From Humulus lupulus (Eukaryota > Streptophyta > Magnoliopsida > Rosales > Cannabaceae): DNA of 64,000 bases. The stretch's first letter is position 1; each line of letters begins with the position of its first letter. Below the pieces are notes generated by a model that saw only the letters and a program-made list of their open reading frames with translations, was not told where the DNA came from and ran no database searches. The stretch covers positions 131,977,701-132,041,700 of the forward strand of contig NC_084795.1 in the NCBI RefSeq assembly GCF_963169125.1, read 5' to 3'. Below are positions 22,990 to 35,600 of this stretch, piece by piece. A program made the translations under genes and the position numbers.

Positions 22990-25040
22990 CGAGATAGGGT
23001 ATTTTGAGGATAGTGGTTGCCACCAAGGTCAACCAAAGCTATGAGATGGTTGTGTCGGATAGTGCCATAAGTGCCACCTTGGTGCGCGAAGAAGGCTAGG
23101 TCTAACACCCCGGATGCTATACAAGTAAGATACTCTTCGGGGCGGAGTCCAGATACCCGCTTATGGAGAAGTTAAACTTTTGTCTTATGGTGGCCTCTTG
23201 GAAGTTAAGGCCCTATTTCCAAGCACATATCATCAAGGTCCTCAATAACCACCCCTTTTGACAAGACATTCAGAAGCCGAAATCATCTGGGAGACTCATA
23301 AAAGGGGTGGTTGAAGTGAGTCAGTTCGATATCACCTATCACTCGAGGATAGCCATCAAAGGGAAAGCACTGGCATATTTCATCACTGAGTGCATGGGAA
23401 GTCACAAAAGACCGGGGGGGTGCCCTGGTGGTCGGGCCTACGTTGAAGTTGTATGTGGACAGGTCTTCTAATGAGAACGGAGTCGGAGCGGGTCTGATCT
23501 TGGTCTCCTTTGAGGGACACGGGGTCCACAGTGCCCTGAGGTTTGGGTTCGATGCTTCAAACAACGAGGCTGAATACGAAGCACTCATTGCTAAACCTTG
23601 AGTGGTCGTGGAACTTAAGGCCGAGGACCTCAAAATCTTCAGTGACTTGCTGTTGGTAGTCAATCAAGAGCTTGGAGAGTACCAGGCCTAAGGGATGAAG
23701 ATGGCTGCTTACCTGGCGAAAGCCCAAGAAATGCTACATAACTTCAAGAAATTTACTATATGACAAGTACCACGGGAACATAATTCTATGTTGATTCTCT
23801 GGCTAAGCTTGTTACCACCAAGGACGCTGATTTAATTGATGTAGTCACTATTGACTACTTGGCTGCTCCGAGCATCTCAACCCCCGAGGAGGTAGAAGCA
23901 GTTCAATCCCAGGATGGTTGGATGGAGCCCATTGTGAGGTATCTTGTGTTCGGGGAGTTGTCGCAGGATAGGAAAGCAGCTCGATTTACCAAGCGCCTCG
24001 GTACGTCATCATGGACAGTAAGTTGTATAGGCAAGGATATTCATTGCCCTTGCTCTGATCTGTGTCCAAGCAAAAAGCCAGTCTTCTACTCCAAGAAGTA
24101 CATGAGGGCTTTTGTGGGGACCATGTTAGGGGCCAGAGCCTCGCCAAGAAAGTGTTGAGACAAGGGTACTTCTGGCCCACTATGAATGGTGATGCGATGG
24201 ATTACGTCAAGAAGTGTAACAAGTGCCAATGCTTTGCCAACATATGCTGAGCTTTTCCAAATGAGCTCACTCAGATGACTAGTCTGTGGCCCTTCGCAGT
24301 CTGGGGCATTGACCTTATCAGGTCATAGCCCACGGGAAAGTGAGGAGTGAAATATACAATTGTGGTGGTCGACTACTTCACAAAGTGGGTCGAGGTCGAA
24401 TCCCTTGCTACCATCACCTCCAAGAAGGCGCTGGATTTCCTCATCAAGAATATCGTTTGTCGCTATGGGTTTCCGAGGAAGATAGTCTCTGACAATGGCC
24501 TGCAGTTCGACAGTGAGTTGTTCACGGATTTCTGTCAAAGGCGTAGGGTGGTGAAGAGATTTTCTTCCATAGCTCACCCGTAGGCAAATGGGTAGGTGGA
24601 AGAAGTCAACAAGACGCTCAAAGCCACCTTGAAGAAAAGATTGGAACAGGCAAATAAGCTTGGCCCGAGGAGCTGCCTAGGGTATTGTGGAGTTACCGCA
24701 CTACTACCACAACCTCCACCGGCCACTCGCCATTCTCCATGGCCTACGGGTATGAAACCATGCTCCCAGTAGAGGCAGCACGTCATACCAACAGAAAGTA
24801 GCCAAATATTTTAACTCTAAAGTGAAGGATATAAAATTTAGGATCAGAGATTTGGTGTTGCGAAGAGTCTTCTTAGCCACCCGAGATCCTAGTGCTGAAG
24901 TGTTGGGCCCTAAATGGGAAGGTCCGTACCAAGTCAAGAGTCTTGTATGTCCAGGGACTTACAAACTTGCTCAACTAGGTGGGGAGTCGGTACCCCACGC
25001 CTGGAATGTTGAGCATCTCTGCCGGTATTGCCATTATTAG
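22990..25040 (+). pseudogene. Tat-type pol remnant: RT end, RNase H, integrase
   Basis: It reads in order an RT tail (SDSAISATLVREE near 23070), RNase H (NENGVGAGLILVS and SNNEAEYEAL, 23470-23590), a zinc-finger stretch (YVKKCNKCQCF near 24220) and an integrase core with DYFTKWVEVESLATITSKKA and VSDNGLQFDSEL. It ends with the SH3-like tail at 24830-25040. It is close to the integrase of element 1. Many stops break it; two, at 24581-24583 and 24593-24595, fall where the element 1 copy has glutamine codons CAG. The GIDLI motif still has its aspartate and the VEEVNK motif its glutamate. Confidence 0.85.
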
Positions 25041-26478
25041 GAGCAATGTATTTTTGTTAAATCTTGTAATCATTTTGTAGCCTCCGATCACAATTAATGG
25101 AAAACCATGTAGGCAAAATACGGTAAAGAATTTAAAAGAATATGCTTATATTTTAGTTCCTTTTTTATTCTATTTGTACTACTCGTAGAGCACTCGCTCG
25201 CTGGCCTGGACATGTGAGCGAAGACTAGTCTCCGATCACTTGAGGGGCATGGGGTTAGGGTAGCCTCACAGAGTATAGTTTCTCATGGAAGATGACCTAG
25301 GAAACTAAGCTCGTCATGAAGCGGAGTAAACCTAGTGTCAATACCCAGGGAATAGAAAGATCTAGGGAACTAAACAAAGTCTGGGGAAGCCCACGACTTG
25401 ATCCTAGTAGCGCGTGATCAAACTTGGGTTATCTCCCGAGGACTTAGAGTCCGAGGAGCCATGACCAAGTTCTTAGATCTCGAGATGCAAACAGAATCCC
25501 AAGTCATTTGTACTCTGGCCTAAAAACCTAGGAAACTAAGCTAGGCATAATCGGAGTAGGCCTAGTGTCACATAAATTTGATGATTAAAAATCCTAGTAG
25601 CGCGAGGACGAACTTGGGTTACCTCCCGAGGACATTGAGCCTGAGGAGCTATGACCAAGTTCCTAAAACTGAAAATGTGAACGGAAGTCCGAGTCACTTT
25701 ACTCGGGCCCAACACTTTGGTTTGCCAAAACTTGAGCATCGTAAGGTTAATTCTAGCACTGTGAGTCAATGACATGGGAAGCTAAGCTAGTCGATGAGCG
25801 AAGCAACCTAAGTGTCATGGGACCCCCATGCCAAGACTTGGGAAAGATCCTAGTGTCGGAAAAATCCAAGTAACGTGAAGATTGACCTAAGGTATTCTCT
25901 CGAGGACTATGCACACTCGAGAAGCGAAAACTAGGTCCTATTCCTTGAGATGTGAATGGATTCCTGAGTCATTTGTACTCGGGCATAGCCCCAAAATAAT
26001 CACCCCGACGGTAAGAAATTCAAGTAATGCGAGTGTTGACTCGAGATGTGAACAAAAATCTAACGTCACAAGGCCCGTCCTAAGGACATGAGACTCGGTT
26101 GCATGCTCCGGGGACTTCCACATGGCGGAGGTCCGAGTAGCTATACTCGGGGGGTAGGGTGGAAAGCCCAAAATAGCATCTCGGGGAAAGTGTAACCCAA
26201 GGCACGATTATCTTAATACATTTGACCTCCTAGAGCCTGAGTGATTGACACTCGAGGATACTGTGGTGTTAAAGTTAATCCTGAGGACAACGAGCCAAGG
26301 AAGAAACACTAAATGTTCAGAGCGTTAATTCTGAGATAGAAAACCTAGAACCTTATAGTGCAAGACCTCCTTAGGCCCGAGCTGTTGGGACTTGAAGGCG
26401 TAGGATCGTCAAATGTTCCATTTGACAAGGCGTTAAAGTTAATCTCAAGGATTGCATGCTTGGAGACAACATTAAACG
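25041..26478 (+). repeat. Post-pol region with diverged repeats of about 240 bp
   Basis: The phrase GGAAACTAAGCT recurs near 25300 and 25532, with a GGAAGCTAAGCTAG version at 25776. Each is followed by CCTAGTGTC, a CCTAGTAGCGCG block (in two units) and CTCCCGAGGAC-like text. Three diverged units are visible, then unstructured sequence. The position after integrase matches the 3' untranslated tandem repeats of Tat elements. Confidence 0.7.
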
Positions 26479-27715
26479 TGTAATGACCCAAAAATTCTAA
26501 TAGGGTTTAATGTCTTGATTAGCGTGTCGGGAGGGCATAATTGGATATATGTGTGTTTAATTAGTTAAATGCGTGACTATGTGGCATGCATGATTTATAT
26601 GACTATGTGAATATATTGTAAGCATGTTTATGAGTAGTAGATATGTATGTGGGCCCTTTATTATTTATAAAGTCATGTCTATAATTTTGGCTTGTTATGG
26701 CATAAACGCGATTATATGTGATATATGGGTGAGACCAAATTATTATGTGGATATATTTGTAGTATATGGCTCGAGACGATCCTAGTGAGCGGATTAGAAA
26801 AATAGTCACAATGGGGTTTAATACCCGGCTCGGGGGAGCCCAGGGGTATTTTGGGAATTTAGAGAATATTATGAGATTTATTGAATAATGAATAAGTATT
26901 TGGTATTTAATTGGACACAATGAGATTAATTGGTAAATGGTAGGAATACTTGAGGAGTTAGCAGGAATCAGGAAAATGACCATTTTACCCTTAGAAATCA
27001 TTAAAGGGCTAAGTAATTCAAGGGGTCGTTTGGTTTTTTTAGAGTTAAGGATAAACTCAATGGAATTTTAGGTAGTACTCTGAATACTCTCAAAACCTTA
27101 ACTTTCTCTTTCTCTCTCTCTCTCCTTCTCACTTACAGTTTTTCTCTCTCTCTCTCCATCTCTCTCTTTTGCCTTAAAGCTAAGAAAATTCAAGAAACAA
27201 AATTGAAGAATTTGAGCTGGAAGCCAGTGGGAATTTAAGCTAAGCACAACTAGGTGATCACTGGAGGGTGAGGCTTCAACCTGAGGTAAGGATTCTATCT
27301 TTGTTGTTGGGAACTTTGATTGATGGGTGAGTTTGACTGGGTTTTTAAGTGATGGATTAATTGTTGGTTTGGGGTGATAGGTTCAGTAGAATTTTTGAGT
27401 GTTTTATGCTTAGGATTTGTAATTAGGAGTCTTGGTCTTGTCTCTGGACTTGGTTTGGTTTTGAATGTGTAATTGGGGTTGAATTTCGGGGTTTAGGCTT
27501 GGGGAAAACACTGAACAAGTGTGGATTTTCTGAGTTTGGGGGCTCGAGTTGCGACCCTGTTCTTCAGGCTCTGCGGCTCGCGTGCTTAAGGAGGCTGCGA
27601 GCCTCTGTTCGCCAGGCGCGCTGCGACCTAAGGGGGTGCAAGTCGCGGCCCGTGCCCTCCAGCAGGGAGGGCTGGGTCTCTGTTTAAGGGGTGGGTCGCG
27701 GCCCTAAATAGAAAA
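26479..27715 (+). repeat. Truncated Tekay-like LTR, plus orientation
   Basis: It starts TGTAATGACCCAAAAATTC and follows the reverse complement of the LTR at 28178-30384 through U3, a CT-rich stretch (27100-27170) and the GC-rich palindrome module (27545-27715), where the match ends. The U5 end is missing. Confidence 0.8.
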
Positions 27716-28177
27716 TAAGAGGCAGCCTAGGGCCAGGCCCTAGCCTCGGACCCTCTGCTAGCTAGTCGTATCGATCGCCTTGGACGCATAGCTATCCAAG
27801 TTTATCTACAATCAACGACTCGGCGATCAAGCAGTGATGACAGGTTAGTAGTCTTTCCATAGTCCACCATTGAAACTCAACGAACCACAAGCAACCAAGA
27901 TGCAAGCAAGCATTTAAATGTTCATTCACATGCAACAACAATACTAATAAGCACGCCTCATTATAATCACACAGCAGTCAAGGGCCAGGCCCTATCAGTA
28001 TCTCATGCTCCCTATTATTCATACAGATTAAAACATTTATATTTCATTTAAGCATTTAAGCATGCAATCACATATATACAGTTACCAAACCCTGAGTCGA
28101 GCTTACCTTTAGCAGCGAGTGTACATACCCAGCCAGTCTTCAGGAACCCTTAAACCTAGACCACTCTGATACTAAGT
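27716..28177 (-). other. 5' untranslated fragment of a Tekay-like element with primer site
   Basis: From about 27900 it matches the region left of 58431 in the second large element (GGGCCAGGCCCTAT, then AAACCCTGAGTCGAGCTT). At the right end the minus strand reads ACTTAGTATCAGAGTGG directly inside the LTR end, a primer site of the initiator-methionine type with one change (TAGTATCAGA for TGGTATCAGA). The left part, 27716-27880, has no match in the window. Confidence 0.65.
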
Positions 28178-30384
28178 TGTAACGCCATGGATAACCAAGA
28201 CCGTTACACTATGTATTTGAAATAGTGCAAGACTTGTTAATCAAGTCATTTGAATAAAAACGTGTTCCTAAAATCAACCATCAGGTTAGGGTTAAAAGAT
28301 TTTTAACATAAACGATTAATTTTCATTAAAACTGATGTTTAATACATGGGATCCCAAAAACAGGGTATAAGTGATAATTTACAGCCCTAAAAAGTTTTAT
28401 ACAACCAAAAGCTATTCTAATGGCAAAATACAAATTTTAAGGCTTTGTCCCTATACTTTCCCTCGACTGTGGCAGACGAGCAGCTGACAATGTATACCTC
28501 GCCCCTAGAGCTCTCCAACTCATGGTTGGTCCAGCTTCCCTTTACCTTTACCTGCACCATGTAGTACCCGTGAGCCAAGGCTCAGCAAGAAAACAACAGA
28601 TACATGTAGAAATAATGGTATTCGATCAAGCTTAACTCAGTCAATTCAACCATAAAAAGAAGTACGAACATTCAACTAATCAATGATAAACACATAATTT
28701 CAAGTTCACAAATATTCAGGGTTGGCACACTTAGGCCAAACCCCCTGTTTATCTCGCTGACCCCAGCTCGTTTAGGCTGAGCTGCGTTCAGTACGCTTAC
28801 TGTCAGCCCCAACTCTCTTAGGCCATTCATTCTCGTATATCACATTAATCTTACAAACACACAATACAAGCAATCATCAGTTGGGTACCTCAGTCCTATT
28901 CACAACCACACGGGGGTGCAGTTTTCTTACCTCAAATCCCAAGCGAAGAAAATAGAATGGTCTTGAGCACAATCCTCAGTCCTGAGCCTTGGCGATAATT
29001 GTAGTGTCAATGAGTAACCATCAATTTCTAATCCAAATAAATACTTAGAAAATAGTAGCTAGCCTCCGAGACCTTGATTTCTACTAAACCGGGTAGTAAA
29101 AATCGTCTCATGCGCTTAGGTTCGAACCCCCGGGCCTTCTTAATCCTAAGAACCAACCTAGGCCAAAATTCCTTAGGCGGGTCGCGACTTGGCCCTAAGG
29201 GTCGCGGCACACCTCCAAGATAGAGACACAACCCCCACGCCTCAAGGGGAGGCGGGCCACGACTTTCCCTCTAGGGTCACGGCGCGCCCTCAAAATAGAG
29301 AGCCCTCCCAGGGCATTCTGAGCATGCGGGCTGCGAGGCCCATGAGCTGGGTCGCGAACTTTTTGGGTTTTCTCCTCATCCGTCTCAGCCAAAAACCACA
29401 AAAATTCAACCAAACTTAGAACCAAACCCAGAATTCTTATTCCCGCAACCTAAACATCATATCCAAATATTATAAGAAATTCTTACTCTCCCTAACACCC
29501 AAAATCAGTTACCAAATTCACACTCATGCAAACTCAACCCCTTAACATAAATTCAACAGAATTAGAGAATTTGACAGAACTCTTACCACAAATTGTACCC
29601 TAGTTTCCCCAACAATATCTTTGTATGAACTCAGCTTAATCCTTAGGTTCCCACAGCTAAATTTCCCTGGTTCTAACCTTCAATTCATCAAAATTTCCTC
29701 AAGCTTAAGGGAAAGAGGGAAAGAACTGTGAGTGAGAGGGTGTGAGAATGAGCTGAGAGTCTTCCACAATTTTCTAGTTATTCCTTAGGATTTTGCTGAG
29801 TATATCCCTTGCTTAAACAAATGACTACTTTGCCCCTTTAAGCTTATTAGTCCTCTAAGGGTACTAAGGGGTAAAATGGTCATTCCACTCCCAGTTCCCG
29901 CTAATTACTCAAGTGTTCCTACTATTAATCAATTAACCCCGTCACATCTAATTAGTTACCAAATACTTATTCATTTCTCAATAAACCCCAAAATGTTCTC
30001 TATATTCCCAAAATACCCCCAGGTTGCCCTCAAGCCGGGTATTAAACCCCGCTATGACTATTTCGCTAATTCGCTCACTAGGAGCATCTTGAGCCATATA
30101 CTGCAAATATATCCACATAATAATGTAGTCTCAACCATATATCACATAAAATCACTTTTATGCCCTCAACTGGCCAAAATTACAAATATGCCCTTATAAG
30201 CTATAAAGGGCCCACATGCATATCTAATACTCATAAACATGCATATAGTATATTCACATAACCATATTAATCATGCTTGCCACATAGTCACACATTTAAC
30301 CAATTAACATACATATATCCAATTATGCCCTCCCGACACGCTAATCAACACACTAAGCCCAATTAGCAATTTTGGGTCATTACA
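28178..30384 (-). repeat. Tekay-like LTR, 2207 bp, minus orientation
   Basis: On the minus strand it starts TGTAATGACCCAAAATTGC and ends GGCGTTACA beside the primer site, so it was a 5' LTR. It contains a CGCGAC/GCCGCGACC palindrome module at 29177-29355. Flanks at the two ends of the inverted pair (AAACG before 26479, ACACG after 30384) match in four of five bases. Confidence 0.85.
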
Positions 30385-30706
30385 ACACGTTGCTTCTACC
30401 TAGTAATTATATAAAGCTGAGTATTTAGGAGATGAGGTGGCTTTCTAATATTGATTCGCTAGAAAACATAGTTGTGCTTCGCACAGTGTTTTGTAAAAGT
30501 TATAATTTTTTTTTTTGAAATTTTATGGTAAGGAGTACTTTTCACCTTACTAATATAATATACTCCTCATATGGACATGTTGGGGCGTCTTGACCCCATT
30601 TTTTTCACGACAGTGTTCATTGTATACCGAACATCATGCAAATTTTAAAGAAATTATTAATAATTTCTAGTGCTGAAAACAAAGTTCAAACAAGTTGTTA
30701 CACACA
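30385..30706. other. Spacer between elements, nothing recognised
   Basis: AT-rich sequence with a small GTGCTTCGCAC hairpin near 30474. It seems continuous with 41873-42021 on the far side of the next element, so this is older background DNA. Confidence 0.5.
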
Positions 30707-32680
30707 TGTAACGACCCGACTAACTTAAAGACCTTGGACCATTAAAACTATTATGCATAACTACTATTTTGGAATACATACATAAAAAATAGAACTTTAT
30801 TAGAAAATTCAAAATACGAGATCCCATTGTTATTATATAAAGACATAAGGAAAACAAAACCTTTAATTAATTGTTCAAATACTAAATGCGAAAAAAACAT
30901 AAATACATAATTGAAAAGACTTGAAACAAAACGTCATCCTCGATCTTTCCCATCAATCCATTCATTCAGTCCTCGCCCAACACACATGCCAAAGCTGCCA
31001 TGAATTTGCCCCATCTTCCAAGCTCGTTTTCCTGCACCATCTAAAATAAAAAGGAATGAGCCTAATGCCCAGCAAGGAAACTCTACTAAAACATATCATA
31101 AATCATAAGTCTAAAAACATAAATCATAAAACGTATGACGTAAAAATGTAAATTATAAAACATAGGATTACAATATTAATGGCCAATAACTCATTACCGT
31201 AGTATGTGATATAAACCATCTAGGTCATCTTGCTACTATTCGAGGTAGGTTTAAACACAAAATAGTATATGATAAACCATCTAGGTCCCTTTGCTACTAT
31301 TCGAGGTAGGTTAAATCATAACTATAGTCTGCGATAATGATAAAAATCTTTAGATTTGCTTATTTTCTATCTAAGCAACTACATTTCCCAAGCGACTACA
31401 ACATAAAACATATACATACATACTTACATACACATATAACACAAAAACATAATCATAATACATAAAATCTAATCTATTTTCCTTACCAAAAATCGAGATA
31501 TTGGAGACAAGAACGGGACTGAAAACTCCTAAAATCAAACAGTAAATATCATAAGTTTTCTAAAGAGAAGAAGATGAAAAGAAGATCTAAACCATCAAGA
31601 TAAGAACTTACCGAAAAACCTTAAGTTTCAAGAAACTCAAACACCTAACCAAAAGTCATTATAACAAGTTAGGATTTGGAAGAAATGAAAAGAATAAGAG
31701 GAACTATAATGAATTAAACCTAAGGATAAAGAATATCTTGGATATATTAGAACTTCGTTCTACACCTCAATACCGAAATATCACACTATCTTACTTCCCA
31801 AGTGTTTAGAAAAGCTTGGATTGGAAAGCTTTTAACCCTAAAACCTTAGTGTTTCTCTCTAGAATGAACTTAGCAGCTTGGAGACTCTGAAAAATGCTTG
31901 AATGATGAAGCAAATGGCTGAGTGAAAGGTCCTATTTATAGAGTTCAAGGAGTGAAACTAACTCCTTTTCAAAATGAATAAATAATTGAATAAAATTTGA
32001 ATTTCTACTCAATAGATACCCAAAACTCGGTCAAAAATGTTCAAGAGCAAGTCCAAGTTGTTGAGGGTTGTTTCTAGCTCGGATTCCACGAATTTTCAAA
32101 ACATACAAGTGGAGCCAATATATCACCCCTATAGGCGATATATCGCCTCCCCCTTTGTCCCAAGCCTCCGTGTTTTCGTTCGTGCGAAGTCGACGTGTTT
32201 TCCGTATCACCCGTAGACGATATATTGGCTCCTATAGCTGCAATATATCGGCATGCACTGATATATCAAAAACATTTTTGCACATTTTCAACACACTTGA
32301 AGTTTGTTTAAACAACTTTGACTGAGTAAAATGTAATCCTAACAGCTGAGGGAAATTTCTAGACTTCCTAGGTTTACCCTCTATTAATTTATTCATCTAA
32401 AATCCTTAAATCCTTAATAAACATGCATGTGACATGTGTCACGTTCTTAATTATTCTATCTAAACTTTAGGTTATAATAAATATCATTTCTAGGACCAGC
32501 TATATTAATCAAACCTTATGTTAAAATTAATATTTCTAAACTATAGGCTAAACTTATAAAATCTATAACTATCTCTATGAGTTTCCAACTAAATCCCACC
32601 TTTAACCAATAACCACAAAAACTAAAATACTACAGCACAAGAAACTACTATCTAGCTAAGTAAAATTCTGAGACGCTACA
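30707..32680 (-). repeat. Left (3') LTR, 1974 bp
   Basis: It starts TGTAGCGTCTCAG on the minus strand and has a TATA box CTCTATAAATAGG at about 31938-31950. A palindrome module with GGCGATATATCGCC lies at 32114-32275. A block at 32039-32344 is identical to the other LTR. Confidence 0.93.
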
Positions 32681-32697
32681 ATTCTCCCTTACTTAAA
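32681..32697 (-). promoter_or_regulatory. Polypurine tract of the chromovirus-like element
   Basis: The minus strand reads TTAAGTAAGGGAGAAT immediately before the LTR. The preceding GATGAAATTC matches the usual end of Tekay/Del internal regions. Confidence 0.7.
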
Positions 32698-32699
32698 AA

Positions 32700-35600
32700 G
32701 AATTTCATCCCTGAAATTTACTTACCAAAAAATTTCGGATATCGTGCTCGAATGTCTCCCTACAACTCCCACGATGCCTCACGTTCAATATTATTACTCC
32801 ATAAGACATTGACTATCGGAATACTCTTAGACCGTAATTTCTTCATCCCCTTCTCTAGGATGCTAATCGGTCGTTCCTCGTAACTCAGGTCTTTCTGAAG
32901 TGCTAACGTATCATACTTGAGAACGTGGGATGTAGGGCTGAGCATAAAATCCGAAAAACCGAAAAAAACCGTGTACACCGACCTACCGAACACCGAAAAA
33001 ACCAAAACCGTTTAAACCGAAAAAACCGCCGACGGTGCAAACCGCCACTGTTCGATCGGTTTTGAAATTTTGGGTGAACCGACCAATAAAACTGAAACAG
33101 ACCAAACATAATAAAATAATAATATAATATTATATAATTATTAATTATTAATTATTTTTAAATTTGTACTTTTAATTATGTTTCAAACTTTAAAATTTGT
33201 AAATGTAATTATGATCTATATATTTATGTTTTAAAAATGCACAAAAATGAATTCCAACAATCCAAAATTTTTAATATTTTAACTAAAACTTTCAAAAAAA
33301 AAAAAACAATAATCAATTTGGTTTGGTCGGTTTAACCGACCAAACCGTAGTCCAAAACGGTCAGTTTTTTTAAACTGGTTTGGTTCGGTCGGTTTTTGGA
33401 TTGCACCAATCTGGACCGAAAACCGAATTCTGGTTTTTTGTTGTGAAAAAACCGCCCAAACCGACCGATGCTCACCCCTAGTGGGATGGGTCTGACACAT
33501 ATCTACACAGGATCGAGATGTAAAATACATTGTGGCTATCTGCTAGAGGTAGCGGTAGGGCTAACTTATATGATATTGGTCCCACCTTGTCCAATATCTC
33601 AATAGGACCTATAAACCGGGGACTAAGTTTGCCTTTCTTCCCAAACCATTTCACTCGTTTCATAGGAGATATTCTTAATAAGACATAATCTCCGACTTTG
33701 AATTCCACATCTCGTCGCTTGGCATCCGCATAACTCTTTTGTCAACTCTGAGCAGCGAGCATACGTTTTCTAATTAGCGCCATTGCATCTTGAGCCTATC
33801 TAACAACTTCAGGTCCAAGAAGTTGTCTTTCTCCTACCTCATCCCAATGTAACGGTGATCGAAACTTCCTTCCATAAAGTAACTCATAGAGTGCCATACA
33901 GATCGCTGACTGGTAGCTATTGTTGTAGAAGAACTCTATAAGTGGCAAATACTTACTCCACGATCATTTGAAGTCTAGTACACAAGCGCGCAACATATAT
34001 TCTAAAATATGTATGGTACGCTCGGACTAACCAACGGTCTGAGGATGAAATGTCGTACTAAGGCTTAACTTGGTACCCATGGCTTGCTACAAGCTTCCCC
34101 AAAATCTTGATGTAAACACCGATCCTCTATCTGATACTATGGTCTTATGAATTCCATGCAGTCGTACAATTTCTCAAACATAAATGTCTGCGTACTGGTC
34201 TGGAGTGTATATAGTCTTGGTAGGAAGGAAGTGAGCTGACTTGGTGAGTCTATCTACCACAACCCAAGCCAAGTCGTGCTGCTTATTTGCTTGTGGTAAT
34301 CCTGTCACGAAGTCCATGGCTATGTCTTCCCACTTCCATTCCAGAATACTAAGCGGTTGCAATAAACCTGCGGGTCGCTAATGTTCTGCCTTTACTTGCT
34401 GGCATATAAGGCATTTTGACACATATTCTGCTACGTCTTTCTTCATTCCCGGTCACCAGTATAGTGTTTTAAGGTCACGAGTCATCTTGGTAGATCCCGG
34501 GTGAACTGAGTATGGAGTAGTGTGTGCCTCTTCTAATGTCTTCATCTTAATTCCATGGTTATTCGACACGCACACCCGACCTTTATATCTCAAGAACCCC
34601 TGTCTTGATATAGAGAAATCCATAGTCTTGCCTTCTTTGATTGCAGCCATATGTGATACTAACATGTCATCATGCCCTTGCCCAATCCGTATATCTTCTA
34701 GTAAACTCGATTGGATGGATAAGTTAGCCAGTTGACCCATGACTATTTCTATCCCAGCATTAATCAGCTCTTGCTGTAGTGGCCTTTCAATTCCGGATAA
34801 TGCTGCCAGACTTCCGTATCTCTTCTGACTTAATGCATCTGTAACTACATTTGCTTTTCCTGGGAGGTATAGGATTTCGCAGTCATAATCCTTTACTAGT
34901 TCTAACCACCTGTGCTGCCTCATGCTGAGCTCCTTTTGCGTGAAGAAATATTTTAAGCTCTTGAGGTCCGTATAATTCTCACACTGTTCACCATAAAGAT
35001 AGTGGCGCCAGATTTTCAATGCGAAGACCACCGCTGCCAACTCCATATCGTGTGTTGGATAACGTTGCTCGTATTCCTTCAACTACCTTGAGGCGTAGGC
35101 TATCACCTTGTCATTTTTATCAACACACATCCCAAACCTTGCTTGGACGCATCACAATATACTACAAACTTATCGTTGGGTGTCAGTACGCAAAGTACTA
35201 GTGCTGAGCACAATTTATCTTTGAGCAACTAGAGGCTTTCTTAACATTTATCTGTCCAGATGAACTTTTGCTGTTTTCGGGTCAGGTTGGTAAGCGGAGT
35301 GGCTATCTTAGAAAATCCTTCTACAAATCTCCGGTAATAGCCTGCTAGCTCGAGAAAACTTCTAACTTTTGACGCATTCTTAGGTCTTGGCCAATCTTTC
35401 ACAGCCTCTACCTTAGTTGGGTCTACTGCGACTCCATCTTTTGATAATATATGGCAGAGGAACGCCACTTGCGATAGCCAAAGTTTGCATTTCTTGAACT
35501 TGGCATAAATTGATGCTCCTTTAGTCACATCATGGTCAGTCTTAAATGTTCCTCGTGCTCGACTTCGTCCTTGGAGTATACCAAAATATCATCAATGAAC

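Larger units (their letters stand above)
19478..26478 (+). mobile_element. Decayed plus-strand Tat-type element, 5' part missing
   Basis: GC-richer sequence at 19478-19745 and 22863-25040 reads as gypsy pol on the plus strand, followed by an untranslated repeat region. It is split by a solo LTR at 19746-22857 whose GTGTC duplication shows the two halves were once continuous. LTRs, gag and most of RT are absent. Confidence 0.7.

Noticed and set aside
27499..27687. Arg/Cys-rich short frame
   Set aside because: It is the translation of the GC-rich palindrome module in a truncated LTR.
32068..32325. 85-residue frame identical to one at 41260-41517
   Set aside because: It lies in LTR U3, on the strand opposite element transcription. 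Its identity follows from the identical DNA block, not from coding constraint.
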